Part shown: positions 48,704 to 61,018 of the stretch, in pieces
Layout: each line of letters opens with the position of its first letter
How positions within the stretch are numbered: the first letter of the stretch is position 1
Source of the DNA: Arctopsyche grandis
Lineage: Eukaryota; Arthropoda; Insecta; Trichoptera; Hydropsychidae
Direction of reading: 5' to 3'
Length of the DNA stretch: 64,000 nt
Assembly (NCBI RefSeq): GCF_051622035.1
Contig: NC_135364.1
Span: 20,735,001 to 20,799,000 of the forward strand
The notes under the pieces: model-generated
The model's database searches: none
What the model was told of the DNA's origin: nothing
The model's input: the letters and a program-made list of their open reading frames with translations, nothing else
Made by a program: the position numbers and the translations under genes

Positions 48704-48917
48704 CTATTAAACATGGAGAAGCTCAGAGAATATCTCTAAATTATGTATTTGCAGAATTTGCAAATTTAGAGGCGAGAAGAATATTTAAAAGGTGTAAGTT
48801 AATTTATTTAATTTAAAAAAGAGGCCCTTTGATAACTTTTGCATGCGGGCTGAATTTTTCTAGTTATGCCACTGTGTGTCTATAATGATTACTGATTCAA
48901 CTTTGAAAAGATAAATT

Positions 48918-49164
48918 GGTTCGGTGATTACTAATCAAATGTGAACCGGTCACAGGACAACCGGTCGCTCTAGATCGGTCACACGTGGTCAACCAGTTTT
49001 CTCGTGACCGATTTTAGGGTGTGACCAGTTTTATCGTGACCAGTTTTAGGGTGTGACCAGTTTTCTCGTGACCAGTTTTAGTGTGACGGGTGATCACGTG
49101 TGACCGATCTAGAGTGACCGGTTGTCCTGTGACTGGTTCATATATGACTAGTAGTCCGTTTACC
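48918..49164. mobile_element. 247-bp GGT-ended foldback with tandem repeats, TSD GATAAATT
   Basis: Ends and tandem units as in 42882-43220 (GGTTCGGTGATTACTAATCA; GTGACCAGTTTTAGGGT). The exact 8-bp duplication GATAAATT lies at 48910-48917 and 49165-49172. It ends only 165 bp upstream of the CHMP5 start codon. Confidence 0.9.
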
Positions 49165-49171
49165 GATAAAT

Positions 49172-49328
49172 TGTATAAGCAATTTGCAGGGATAAAATAT
49201 TTTCCGCTTAATTTTTCCGACTGGCATCACTGGTCTAATGTCACAGTTTGTTGTGGATTTTGGGTGTGACGTCTGACGTTTCGCTATCCGTCAATTGATT
49301 TTTAGTTGATTTCAAACAAATTTCCGAA
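49172..49328 (+). promoter_or_regulatory. Presumed CHMP5 promoter / 5' UTR
   Basis: The only sequence between the foldback element and the CHMP5 ATG. No clear TATA box; the start codon context is CCGAAATGA. Assigned by position only. Confidence 0.35.
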
Positions 49329-51275
49329 ATGAATCGACTGTTTGGAAAATCTAAACCAAAGGAACCATTACCCAGCATCAATGACTGCATCACAGGGGTA
49401 CGCTATGCCTATTCAATTCGCAGCATCAGTATGACTCATCTCTAGTACTTTATTTCCTCCACCATAACCTTACTATCATTTTTAGCGTCATTAAATGTAA
49501 ATTTTACGCATTTTATTACCAATTCTTTATACGTGCAAAATCATTTGGTTACAGGTTGACAATCGAGCCGATAATATCGAGAAAAAAATACAAAAACTAG
49601 ACATTGAACTTCGCAAATATAAAGATCAGATGGCGAAGATGAGGGAGGGTCCAGCAAAGAATTCCGTAAAACAAAAAGCAATGCGCGTCTTAAAACAGAA
49701 AAAAATGTAAACAAAGTTGTCACAATCATTTTAATCACGTGTGAATGATCACATCTAATTAGTATGTCTGTTTATTTGTTGAAGGTATGAACAACAAGCA
49801 GATAATTTACGGTCTCAATCGTTCAACATGGAACAAGCTAACTACGCCACTCAAACTTTGAAAGATACACATGCAACAGTTGCAGCAATGAAGGATGGAC
49901 TAACTCAAATGAAAAAGGAATTCAAAAAGATCGACATCAACAACATAGAAGTAACTTAAAACTTTTATAGATTTACCCTTTGCCCGCGGCAATAAATATA
50001 GCGAACAAGACCTGTACGCGGCACCTTTTTCGCGAATTTGGAAATTGAGTTTTCGACCTTAAATACAGATTTTAATATTTACTCAACTAACCAGATATGT
50101 TAATTAACACATAAAGTATTATTTTAAACAATAGAATGCATAATATATCTCGTAGTTTTGGATTAATTGTCAAATAATCGTTCTTCATAATTGTATGAAG
50201 ACGTGACGTCACATAAACGAGGTTTCAGTATGGTTCCACAAAAAACTAATTTTGGCTGCTATATATTCATTTCAAGCAAATTGAATATTCAACCAATTTT
50301 GAACCTTAAAACAGTTGAAATAGGCGCATATAAGCCCCAAAATCCCGTGCAAAGTTCAGAAATTCTATGGAAGACGGGGACGCGACAATTGGTTCAAGTC
50401 CAAAAGGTTCATCGACAAAATGTACCCGAAAATTAGTGCACTGACAAAATATACCCGCAACAAAATGTTCACGGAAATAACGTGAATAAAATAATTTTTT
50501 TTCAATTTAAAGTAAATATTGGATACGGTTGAAAACACCTGTCATTTATACTAATTTAATAACATCCGCGATCTACACGATAAAAATTATCATATACATC
50601 GATAGATACATATATAAAATACAATAAAAAGTTACTTTTTCCATTAAAATAGGAAAATTTAGGACTTTTGAACATTTTGTCGCTTGAACGTTATTTCCAT
50701 GGACATTTTGTCGTGTGATCATATTGTTGCGTGAACATTTCGTCGCGTAACCATTTTGTCGTTGAACCTTTTGGACTTGAACCAATTGTCGTGTAACCGG
50801 AAGACAGCCGCACTACAGACTTGTCGCCCAAAGCTTCCATAGAAGACGGCCACGGCAAACGGTTAAGAGAATCTTTTTGGCATTATAATTTATTAAATAA
50901 TCCACTTTCAGGATGTCAACGATGAAATGGCAGACATGTTAGAGCAAGCGGACGAAGTGCAAGAAGCTCTCGGTAGGCAATACGGTATGCCTGAAATTGA
51001 TGATGATGAACTTGCTGCTGAACTTGATGCCTTAGGTTTGTTCACCCGATTACCCTATTGTATTATATATAATCGATTTGTTTTTTTAATTCATTGTTTA
51101 TTTAGGTGATGAGATAGCTTTGGACGATGATACAAGTTATTTAGATGATGTAGTCAAAGCTCCAGAGGCGCCGGATAAGGAGCCGGGTGCTGCAGAACCC
51201 ATCAAAAACAAAGATGGAGTCTTATTAGACGAGTTTGGCCTACCTCAGATACCTAGTGCAACACAAATGCACTGA
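49329..51275 (+). CDS. Chmp5: CHMP5 (Vps60), ESCRT-III component, five exons, complete
   Basis: Exons 49329-49397, 49555-49706, 49785-49950, 50912-51035 and 51106-51275; phases 0, 2, 0, 1; all GT/AG. Encodes 226 residues, close to the ~220 of animal CHMP5. It begins [13 protein letters not shown], followed by the basic coiled-coil SNF7 core ([40 protein letters not shown]), an acidic helix region ([20 protein letters not shown]) and the ELDALGDE motif. It ends near [16 protein letters not shown], which is characteristic of CHMP5. The protein works on endosomes with VTA1/Vps4 in ESCRT-III turnover and multivesicular body sorting (family knowledge). All hallmark blocks are present, so it is likely functional. 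Intron 3 carries a foldback element. AATAAA at 51529. Confidence 0.97.
49972..50150. repeat. Dispersed repeat in CHMP5 intron 3 (copy 1)
   Basis: CGCGAATTTGGAAATTGAGTTTTCGACC and the following ~100 bp align with 61470-61600 (GCGAATTTGTAAATCGAGTTTTTGACC, AATATTTA, AAGTATT, TTTTAAACA). It begins TTTACCCTTTGCCCGCGGC, resembling a piggyBac-type end, but no TTAA pair is intact. Confidence 0.55.
50376..50798. mobile_element. 423-bp GGT-ended foldback, TSD GGAAGAC
   Basis: Ends GGGGACGCGACAATTGGTTC and, inverted, GGTTACACGACAATTGGTTC, continuing AAGTCCAAAAGGTTCA. Each arm contains variants of CGACAAAATGTTCACG in series. The exact 7-bp duplication GGAAGAC lies at 50369-50375 and 50799-50805. In CHMP5 intron 3. 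Termini resemble the 61964-62280 element. Confidence 0.88.
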
Positions 51276-51528
51276 AACACGCGCTTTTCGTTTACTAAAT
51301 TTACTGTACAGTTTGTGTACATTCTAAATCTTTGTACTTGTATATATATACATATTATATGTTGCTTAGTACTAAATTTGTAACGCCGATTATTATCATA
51401 ATAATGAAAACCACTATAGACCTTTTATATTATATTTAATATCACTTAAAATTATTTTCTACACGATTATTGTATCTCGTAGCTTAAATGCTTTTTATTT
51501 CATTTTAAAAAATGTTTTTTTTTTTTTT

Positions 51529-51534
51529 AATAAA
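51529..51534 (+). terminator. CHMP5 polyadenylation signal
   Basis: AATAAA about 250 nt after the stop codon, following a long T tract; consistent with a short 3' UTR. Confidence 0.6.
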
Positions 51535-52423
51535 TAAACATGGTTTATTTTAATATTGACTTCAAATTCTTTCAAAATTCGTTTCAAGTCCTCGTTTTAT
51601 ATTTAAGTTAGTTACAGGGCCATATCATGAGAGGGGCCGGATGAACTGTATTGAATGAGAAAACGGGAATTTCGGTATTTTATGACCATCAATTTTACAG
51701 TCGACCCTTCTATAACGCTCTGGATCAGCTTATCAGAGAGGTCTAAGAAAAATATATTTAAAATAAAATAAGAAAAGACTATGTAATATTCTGTATCATA
51801 TTTTTTAATATAATTTCATTATTTTTCTTTTCCCTTTTCACATTTTCTCCAGACAAAAACTTTCCACATTTTCTCTAAACAGATCTAGCGCGTTATATGA
51901 GGGCTAGCTGTACTATGCTACAATTAATCAACATCTTTTATTCCAAAGAATAGTTTCGAATCGAAAACAGATGATTAAAACATGTTTTTGCAATACTTTC
52001 TATATTCATTATGTTTTTAGCACATATGTTTATAGTTGAGGTATATATGTATAATAAAACATAAATAAAAGGCAACAAAAATGATGTTACAAAATGTTTT
52101 AATAATTTATTTGTTATAAATAATGATTACATACACAACATAAATAGACTGTAAATAAATATTAAATAAGTGAACAAAAAATGTCACCATGTTAAAATAT
52201 CACAATATTCTTTTTAACATGCCACGATTTTCGAAAAAAATGTGTTTCAGTAAAGCTCTGTATTTCAACAACTTCGTTTAAAATAAATATTAAATAATAT
52301 TAAAAAAATGGCTCGTAGACTAGAGAGTGATAGTTTGCATCCGAAATATTGTTCCATTATAGTCAACTGCCGAAAGAATAATCCAATATCATGAACGGTA
52401 TTTATGATATTATGTATTGTAAC

Positions 52424-52427
<4 letters not shown>

Positions 52428-52508
<81 letters not shown>
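52428..52508. repeat. (TA)n microsatellite
   Basis: About 40 uninterrupted TA units. Confidence 0.95.
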
Positions 52509-52511
<3 letters not shown>

Positions 52512-52902
52512 ACTATAAGAACAATACAGATTAGTTTATTATAAGCACATCCTTAAATGTAATAGCGATAGTTGATTAAAATATTTAGTAACAATAATAT
52601 CTTAACGATTTCACGTGCTTATAACTGCTCATTTGTTAACAACTTTCATATTCATATATAAATTATACATACAAATATAAAATAATATCCTTTTTCCCCC
52701 TTTCTACTTACATCAGTTCTATCAATTCGACGATTAAATTTAAAAAAAAGATAATCTTTATACTTCCTAAGTTAAACAAAAATACAGTAAAATCAACCCT
52801 TTTTTTCATTCGATTTTATTAGACACCCACCGAATTCTAAGAAAATAGGTAGTCGCTAAAATTCCTAATCAGTATAAAAGAATTGCGTGTAATAAAGAGA
52901 CT

Positions 52903-53010
52903 TTATTCCGGTTCCGGGGAATCTTTGGTTTCTTCAGATGAACTATTTATTGATTGTCTTCCTTCCATCACCTTTTGTAGATAAAGCTCACCATTGAATT
53001 CCAAGCTTGC
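52903..53010 (-). CDS. mxt: Alternative last exon of mextli
   Basis: Bounded on the minus strand by GTTTCTTTAG; phase 0; encodes ASLEFNGELYLQKVMEG and a Ser/Glu-rich end DSPEPE, then TAA. The stop codon overlaps a possible AATAAA. It joins if the preceding exon is spliced at CAT/GTGTGA (55022), a weak donor; otherwise that exon reads two codons further to TGA. Confidence 0.55.
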   Translation of the reverse strand, partial: ASLEFNGELYLQKVMEGRQSINSSSEETKDSPEPE

Positions 53011-56000
53011 CTAAAGAAACATTTGAAATTATAAAAACAATAAATAAACCTCACGAATTTCCATTATATTCGAAACATATGAATGTAAATATGTAGTTAA
53101 TTAAGCTATATACAAAATTCTCATAACCAAATATATAGTATATGCATATTACCAATTTTGTGCAAGTGCATTGTGCATCGTTTACAAAAATTTGAAAGGA
53201 TACAAACTGCAGGCATTATTCAAAAGCAGTGCGAAGGATGTACACGTGTATGTGGCTTGTAAGAAATATTGACTGTGAGGCGCTTTCTAAACATAAAAGG
53301 TTATAAATATAAAGCATATTTGTGGTTGATATGGGATAGTGGAGTATTTGTTAGAATTGCGTTTTTGCTTTTTTTCATCCATAGTGTAAGATTTTGATTA
53401 GTCTTTATTAACAGCAGTGTTAGTATTAAAACTCAAAATCAAAACAATATTTTTGGTAAACAAAAAGAATCACTACGAGTGAAATAAGAATCGTACGTAT
53501 TACAAAAGTTCAATAAATATTCATTTTAATACAGAAGAATTTATTAATCAAATATCTACAAACAATTTGTATATTGATTAACAAATATAATAAAAAGGAA
53601 AGTAAATTATTTTGGGTTAAAAAATAAGTCACAACACAAATAAACATTTGTTTTAGCACAAAAAAATAAATCACATTGTTAAGGAACAATAGCAATAAAG
53701 ATCAACTTGTTAAAAATATTTGGCAAAAAAATCGTATCGTATGATTCTACTCATTTTCAAAACAATTATCCTCATACAATTTTACAATAGTAACAATTCG
53801 ATTTTTTTAAAAAATCAACAAAAAAACAGTCTTCAAGAAATATCAACGGTAATACAAAATTCTCAAAATCTAAACGAAATTAAACATTAATTTAACATAG
53901 TTAAAATACCGTATATTTAAATGTAAAAGAAAAATAGTTACCGCCTACAAATTAAACTAATTCGTAAACTTACAACAAGCAAATATTCGAGATAGTTTGA
54001 AACATAATACTGATGATTTTATTATATTCGAGCATCGTAAATAATAGCACATTTTTTGAGTACACATTTCAAGAAAGAATAATCTTTATTCAACAAGACA
54101 AAATCACTCAAGTTATCTCAATCCTTAATCATACCGCTCAATAATAAAAATAAAAAAAAACAGGTCCCAAAACACCAATACCACTACTTCACTTGAATGA
54201 TTTTGTATCGTTAAACGTAGAAGACATGAAACATTTTGTATGATTATGAAAGCCAACCAAGTCAAAGAAAGAAAAATATTTTCAAGACCGATTACAAATG
54301 CGATCAATCGTTAATCAAGAATATCTAAATGTAAATACTAAAGTTAAAAGAGCTTGGTTATCTTTAAACAGAACGTTTCATAAAAAAATAAAAACGTGTA
54401 TTTTAAATCCTTAATGGAAGCATATTTTATGGCTTTGGTATGTAATAATATTATACACACTATAGGTATCCTATATGCTTGTACAGGCACTTAATGATAT
54501 TTTTATCACAAAAGACAGGCATTCTGTAAGACAGTCCTGAAATCTACCATTACCTCCATGCACTGAGATCATAATAATCAGATTAAAGAAAATTTACAAA
54601 ATAATCATAACCCCTGACCAATTTTTTTTAATAATAATGTTATAATTATTTAAAAATTGTTAGATTGTGTGGAGAGTTTGCGGATTTCACAGACAAACAA
54701 AAAGGTTCATTAATAAAAAAAAGAACGCCTCTAATACTAATCCATCAAAATCAAAATGTACATTTTTTGTACTGGTACTTTGTACATCAATATTACACAG
54801 GATAAATAAAGTCCACATGTAAATCACGATAAAACTAACACTAAATTATCTCACTAGAAGCTTTGGTACAAAACTTACATTAAAAAAGAAAAAAAATAAG
54901 AGGAAACGATAAAAAGACCAAATTTAATGAACATAAAGCAGAAAATTCAGACATTAGCATTGTAAAGCCTATCGAGTGTGATTGAGCGATGCTTTGTAAA
55001 AATGGGAAAGTGTTATCACACATGAAAATAATTGTTGATGTTGTTTTCAAAGCTGATCGGACGATAAGGACGATAATCGGACATTTTTGATGGAAACTTG
55101 AAAAGTTTGAATGTCAAATCGTTCGACGGGTTAGATGCAGGATAGTTATTTTTGAAGTGAGTGATGGGGGCAAACACGTTTACCTTGCGCAGAATATCTT
55201 GGGGCATATTTGCCTTGGGCACTTGCTTGCTCAGTGGTGAGTTGGCATAGTGCAGTAGCATCTCATACGAATAGGACAGTTTATTTACGGACCTTTCGGC
55301 TGAAAAGAAAATCAAGATTACGAATTGAGCCCACACCTTACTAATTACGATATACTCTAACGCAACACATGCATATTTCTAACAATATATACGGAGTCGA
55401 ACAATGATAACGAAATTCTCCAAAAATTCAAAATATCTTTTTCAAACTATTTAACGAGGTGGAATCTTATAAATTGCGAATTTCCATTCTCGGTTCATTC
55501 AAAAATAAATCAAATATTCACTCTATATGTGCTACTCTTACAATAGTTACAATACAAATTACTCATACAAACAAAAAAAAAGAGATAAAAGCAAATATGA
55601 TTTTCTATTATCGGGAACAGTTCATCTTTATACATATATTTTATTGGATTGGTAATGTACCTAGTTCAATAAAATTTTGGTTTAAGCCTCCTGAAATCGT
55701 AATTTAGGTTCTACAAAAAATTTTACACCCTAAAAATTGATACCCAATTTTTATATATGAACTTCTTTTATAAATTTTATCGGCTAGAACTTCAAAGCGG
55801 AGCAGTTCCAATCAAACTGAAAAGTACAGTAAGCCTACTTATACTACATATATTATCTGATTAAAACACGAACATCACATACAGATACAAACCTTCCATT
55901 TTTTCTGTGTAGCTTGAACCTCGACTATATCGAGATCTGCGCACAGTTTCTGTGTTGCTTTCTTCTGAAAAGGTAAATAAAAAATTAATTGACATTTTTT

Positions 56001-59000
56001 TTTTTTAAAACAAACATCATAGACAATTGCTACAATGAAAGAGTTCATCATATACCAGACGAGTTCTTGATGAAAACGTCATCGTCTGTTGGCGACGGTA
56101 GTCCGTTTGCTCTGACAGTGTCTTCACTGCCGTTACTGTTGTAATCTTGACTACCGAGAGTACCTCGAGAGTCTAGTGATTGTCTCGAATTAAAACTGAA
56201 TACATCTCCAAACTCAGATACAGGAGTTTCTAATGTATTAAAGTTTTCAAAATAGTCATCAAGAACTAATTTAGCCATCTGAAAGAGGAAGACAAGTTTC
56301 ATAACACCCCTTAGAGCCGGGCCACACCGGACAACTTGCGAGCGACTTTGTCAGTTGACTAGTCATGCGACCAGATCAAATGTATGCAGCTGACCAGAGC
56401 ACGCCACACTGTGCAACTCACTGGTATCTCAAGCAATTAAATCGGCCAACCACCGAGATCGGTCCGGTCTCGACGGTTTCATTGGTAGAGCGACCAACAC
56501 AAGTGCCACACTCGGCGATTAATTGTCGGCGACTACAAAGTGAAAAAACCATGAACACGTGTGACAAAAAACTATTAGCATGTGTGGCTGCATCGTCATA
56601 TATTGAGCGGATTCTTGGTCGCTTTTGATCTCCCGAGTTGAGAGACAAAGAGCGACCAAGTCGCCCTCAACCAAGTTGCTCGCAAGTCTCCCGATGTGGC
56701 CCATTTCTTATGATGTAAGATCGTATTGGCACAATGTACGAATCGGTGCAAAGCTTACATTGACGATATTGAGATTATCGCCCGTTATTTTGATAGCATG
56801 AGTGCCTACAGTCACAGTATATCGAAATTCGTTTAAATTGGCATCATTAGTGGAAAAACTGTGTAGCAAAGGACGCGGTGTTGAAGTCAATGGTAACAGA
56901 GTGGGTCTACCACTTTCTTCGGACGCTGATGAGTTGAGCGAACTGGTGGAATCACCCAAGTTACCAGTGTTGGAACCTTCCAATCGTACGGGTGATGCGT
57001 TTCGCCGTATTGTATCACCGATAAGATGCTTAGCATGACTGTAACACAGTATATATTATATCCAATTTTGTATTAAACGTGTTCTGAATTATTGAAAAAC
57101 AAAAAAAATATATATACATACTTAACATTTTCTTCGTTGGGTCCGGTAATTTGAACCAAGCGTTCTTTAGCACCAGGACTAACTGAAATATTTTGAAAAC
57201 ATAGTGAGAAATAAACAACAAAATGGCTACAAAAATTGGATATTTACAATAATTTCTAAACTAGTGTCAAATTATTAGCATTACCGTGAATTATGAAAGG
57301 TATGGAAAAAAACAACTAGATTAAATGCATTAGAAATAGGTCAACGGACTCATAATGGTGAGAATCCGCTGCCAGCAGGAAAGACTCTTCTGGGTTATAG
57401 ATACTACCTCATCAAGGGGTTGCCAAAAAAGTAGCATTTAGATAAATATTGTCGATGTTTCCCCCTTTCCGTTGATGAAATAATATGTATGCGTAGTATG
57501 TACACAGATCCTCACTACGGATCAGTAAGACAACCAATCAACCAAAATTCAGCAGACAAAATTAATATCGGTAATGGTAAATGATAAAAACAGAATAGAA
57601 AAATATCCAACACAATAAAAGAAAATATGCAATATTAACCCTTTGGCTGCTACGAGGTTTTTCAATGTCCAAGCGAAAAATGCTAACATTTGTAATTATT
57701 TTGAAAAAAAATAAATATAATATTTTTTTTTACATACTTACTTCGCCGAACACTCGTAATTTTTATAATACTTTATATACATTTTTAAGAAGCAGTCGTG
57801 GACTCGTGCTCTCTCTTTCTGTCTTGCTTTTACATGCGTGCGTGCGAAAGAGATACCTACATATATACACTAAATAAGTTTTGACGATTGTTTTCCGAGG
57901 CTTTATTCTTTTCAATAATCTATTTTTAGATATCGATGTATCCTTACAACATGCGATATATTCGAAACAGGTAGCGGTCTCTCTCTCTTTCTTTCTTGGT
58001 TTTAATTGTGTACGTATGAGCGAGACACACAAGGATGCGAAGTTTCTAATAATCAAATAATTTTTCAACATGTATCATAAACATTTTGTATGCATTTCAG
58101 TTGCATTTGATTGATTGCATGAATTCGTGACCTATATAATTGAAAGCGGATGTCTATTGTTTTTTGCCATTTATTTTAACTCTGCAAAATGATATCGGAC
58201 AGTGAAAGTGATGAAAGCGAAATAATAGCTCCTCGCCGAGGAACTCGACAAATCAGCAGCTCTACTGATTCTGAAAATGAATTTATCGATAATAATCAAT
58301 TCCCAAGTAATAACTCCTTATATGACATTGACAACGAACCCGAAATTTACTTTGATGATGAACCCGAAATTGAAGAGCTTTTATTTAAAAAATTGATGAA
58401 TATTTATAAAGCTTGATTGAAAAATAAATATAAATACGTATATAAAAAAAATGTTTCGTGCCACTGATGCGCTGGTGGCTCAAAGAAAGTATTGAAATAC
58501 GACAATTAATGACGTCAACAACGATCGTCGTAGCAATCTTCGCCGATTTCAAAACAACGATTTATCGTTGTTGTAGCAGTCAAAGGGTTAAATATTGTAT
58601 GTACATAAAAAATAAAAATAAAAAAGTGCGTTATGTTAAGTTTTGTAAATGAAATCCATGCATTAAAAAAAAATGCAAGTAAATTTCACAACAATTTTTT
58701 GATAGCTAATTTTGTTAATGAAAATGTTATTAGCTGACATTCGGGCAATTTAAAGATGAAAATAAGAAGCGTACTTTTTCCAAGCAAAAATTAAACAGCT
58801 AACAAGCAATAATTCGAGAGGAGTAAACACGAGAGGACAAATTAATATTTGTACAAAATATGTACGTGTATAATTTGCACAAGCCAACACACAAAAAGTT
58901 GGTAGAGAGGAAGAAAAGCTGTTAAATCAAACACCACTTGTTAAATATGTGGGGAATTTCAACGATGTTTAAGCGTACCTCTCTGAAATGATATTATCGT

Positions 59001-60028
59001 ATCACTTAGCTCCTCTATCATGTGCACTCGACGTCCCTTTATACCCATCACTGTAAAACACACCCAATTTACAATATTTAACTGATAATCAAACCATACT
59101 TATCTTCTCTTACACAATTAATTATACATAAGAAAATATTCCTTAAACAGTCAAATTTCAACATTTACACTTTATTATATAATAATCCTGAAAATTTCAA
59201 CATTACACAAGTATTTGTTTATACCTTTTCCAGAGTCTGCATTTCGAATGACGACCTCATCCTTGGAATAATTCTTTCCAGGTATTTTAGTCGGTTTAGT
59301 AAACTTTCCAGAAGTTTTAATAATTTCTCCAGGTCCGAGTAAAAGTGGAGCTGGCGGTTCCACGGGTGAAGCTGGAGTAACGAATGACATGGATGTTAAA
59401 TCACCAACAGTGGCGGCTTCAGCGGCAGCGGTCAGCATGGGCTAGTCAAAAAAAAAATCACATTACATACGTATATTAAAAACTTCATATATCGTCAACG
59501 TAAACAGATATTATACCTCGGCGTGTGTGACCCTGCACTTGTAATAATGACTCATATTATCATTTTCTTGCCATTGCTTCGCCCTCAATTCGATCAGTTC
59601 TAAGAGATGGAGTCGGGATCGTTTGTCGAGATTGTCGTCTTGGGAACCGTTACGGAACACCACGAAAAACCTATCCAACAAGTCTTTGTACGTCGACTCC
59701 AACTGAGCGCCGTGCAGTTTCAGATTCTGATACATTAGGGCTACATTGTTTTGCAAGCATCTATCGTAGTTGCCTCGGGTGAGTTCACAAGCAACCGTCT
59801 CCGTTAGCACAATCAAATCGTCCACTGAAATAAGCCAAAATTCATCAACACACGTCAGAAGATCCATCAAAATGGCACAATTGAACCGGAATTAGTTAAT
59901 GAAATACCGGAATTTATCTTCAGATCCATCACATAATTCTTCGTTTGTATTGCCACCGACGTAGACTTAAGAGGTCGGGGAACTTCGGGTTTCTTTATCA
60001 TTCGAGTCATTTTCGCTAGGGTCGCCAT
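52903..60028 (-). CDS. mxt: Mextli: eIF4E-binding translation regulator with MIF4G and KH domains
   Basis: Coding exons on the minus strand: 60028-59908, 59824-59517, 59441-59225, 59050-58979, 57182-57122, 57038-56759, 56278-56056, 55964-55893, then 55299-55016 (545 residues, TGA) or 55299-55022 joined to 53010-52903 (579 residues, TAA). All phases fit. Start MATLAKMTRMIKKPEVPRPL. MIF4G-like helical region about 42-142; KH domain about 199-275 with GIKG (218-221) and IEELSDTIISFQ; a Ser-rich linker; a canonical YX4L-phi eIF4E-binding motif YSYEMLL (461-467) followed by SPLSKQVP. In Drosophila, Mextli couples eIF4E and eIF3 to mRNA (established). The domain order matches. Assignment rests on recognition, not alignment. 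A 5' untranslated intron is likely (acceptor at 60040). Intron between 57122 and 58979 includes a piggyBac-like element. Confidence 0.88.
53011..55015. other. AT-rich DNA between alternative mextli 3' ends
   Basis: Intron or 3' UTR of mextli. No other gene or repeat recognised. Confidence 0.45.
56310..56705. mobile_element. ~395-bp GGGCCACA-ended TIR element in mextli intron
   Basis: Left end GAGCCGGGCCACACCGGACA and right end, inverted, ATGGGCCACATCGGGAGACT; both continue ACTTGCGAGC. CpG-rich and GC-richer than flanks. Open frames on both strands here are by-products of composition. A fragment of the family is at 20970. Confidence 0.78.
57639..58587 (+). mobile_element. 949-bp piggyBac-like element (TTAA flanks)
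   Basis: TTAA at 57635-57638 and 58588-58591. Inverted ends CCCTTTGGCTGCTACGA and CCCTTTGACTGCTACAA. It lies in the mextli intron between exons 58979 and 57182. Internally deleted: only the first part of a transposase remains. Confidence 0.88.
58189..58416 (+). pseudogene. piggyBac transposase N-terminal fragment, 75 residues
   Basis: MISDSESDESEIIAPRRGTR and a second acidic stretch (DNEPEIYFDDEPEIEELLF) are typical of the disordered acidic N-terminus of piggyBac-type transposases. It ends in TGA before the catalytic DDD domain. It is in frame from an ATG, so a small acidic peptide could be made. Confidence 0.65.
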
Positions 60029-60039
60029 ACCTTACCCAG

Positions 60040-60400
60040 CTGGAAAATTAAAACAAAAGAATTTTATTAATTTATAATTTTCTATTTGAAACAGTTAATG
60101 TTTTATTTAAATATATGTCCATATGTAGGAGTCAATCTATCCGCATATAATAAGTGTACAATACACTAGTTGTCATTGTATGTCTTTAAATAAAGTTGAG
60201 CATTGATTAAAGAAGCTCTATAAGAGTGAGCGAAGAATTCATTTCATATTTTGAATGTTTATATGGTGAAAGCACTATTTTAAACAGAATAATCCCAATT
60301 ATATGAAAAATAAAGCTTAGATTATTTACAACTTCCAGGCACCCTAAGCTGGGATAAGTTTCTCTTTAATGATTTCTCATTTTCTTAATATTCTTTAAAT
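60040..60400. other. Upstream of mextli coding start
   Basis: Acceptor TTTTCCAG before CTGGGTAAGGTATGG marks the start of the first coding exon at 60039. The 5' untranslated exon(s) and promoter are not identified. Confidence 0.4.
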
Positions 60401-60825
60401 AGCTATATACATATATGGATGATTATTAGAATTAGTCTAAATATTAGTACATTGTCTTTTGTTTATAAGTTAGATCATAAGTTATTACCTAAGTATTTTG
60501 ATGATTATATAATAAGGAATAGAGATAAACATAGTTTTTATACTAGAAATAAGGACAAACTAGTTGTAAGTAGAGTAATAAAGAATAAGACGGCTGGGGG
60601 TGTTTTTCACAGGGGTGTGCTCATGTATAATGCCCTCCCTGAGTGCGTCAGGTCTGCTAAAAACATGGATGCATTCCTGCGAGGTGCGAAGAGACACCTC
60701 TGTGAGGGACAGTACATATAAGTTAATTATAAATTTTAGAGTTAAGTATAATAATTAAGATGTATTTTTAAATTAGCTTGATAGCTAAAATATATATAAA
60801 TAAATAAATTAATAAATATATGCAT
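60400..60825 (+). pseudogene. LINE 3' fragment (post-RT C-terminal region)
   Basis: 60455-60721 reads LSFVYKLDHKLLPKYFDDYI, later GGVFHRGVLMYNALPECVR and MDAFLRGAKRHL. The YNxLP and Fxxxxxxh pattern is the C-terminal region after the RT in several LINE clades. It ends in TAA and an (AAAT)n tail near 60795-60820. 5'-truncated, different clade from the 11.6-kb LINE. Confidence 0.72.
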
Positions 60826-61018
60826 TGATTAAGAATTTCAATTTCCGGATAAGTTACATAGTCAAACTATGTATATTTCGATCAAGACTGTTCAGATCAA
60901 AGCTGTGGAGTCTTTTAAAAGTTTTTTCGACTCCGGCTCCGATTTGAACAATTTTAATAAAATTATTTTTTGTATGCATAAATTGATATCAATAAAAATA
61001 ATGTCAACGATTTTCAAA

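Larger units (their letters stand above)
51276..52902. other. Convergent 3' region of CHMP5 and mextli
   Basis: CHMP5 3' UTR to AATAAA (51529-51534), then AT-rich DNA with an ~80-bp (TA)n array at 52428-52508. No further gene. Confidence 0.5.

Noticed and set aside
56365..56704. Overlapping frames on both strands in a mextli intron
   Set aside because: They lie within a CpG-rich TIR element; not host coding.
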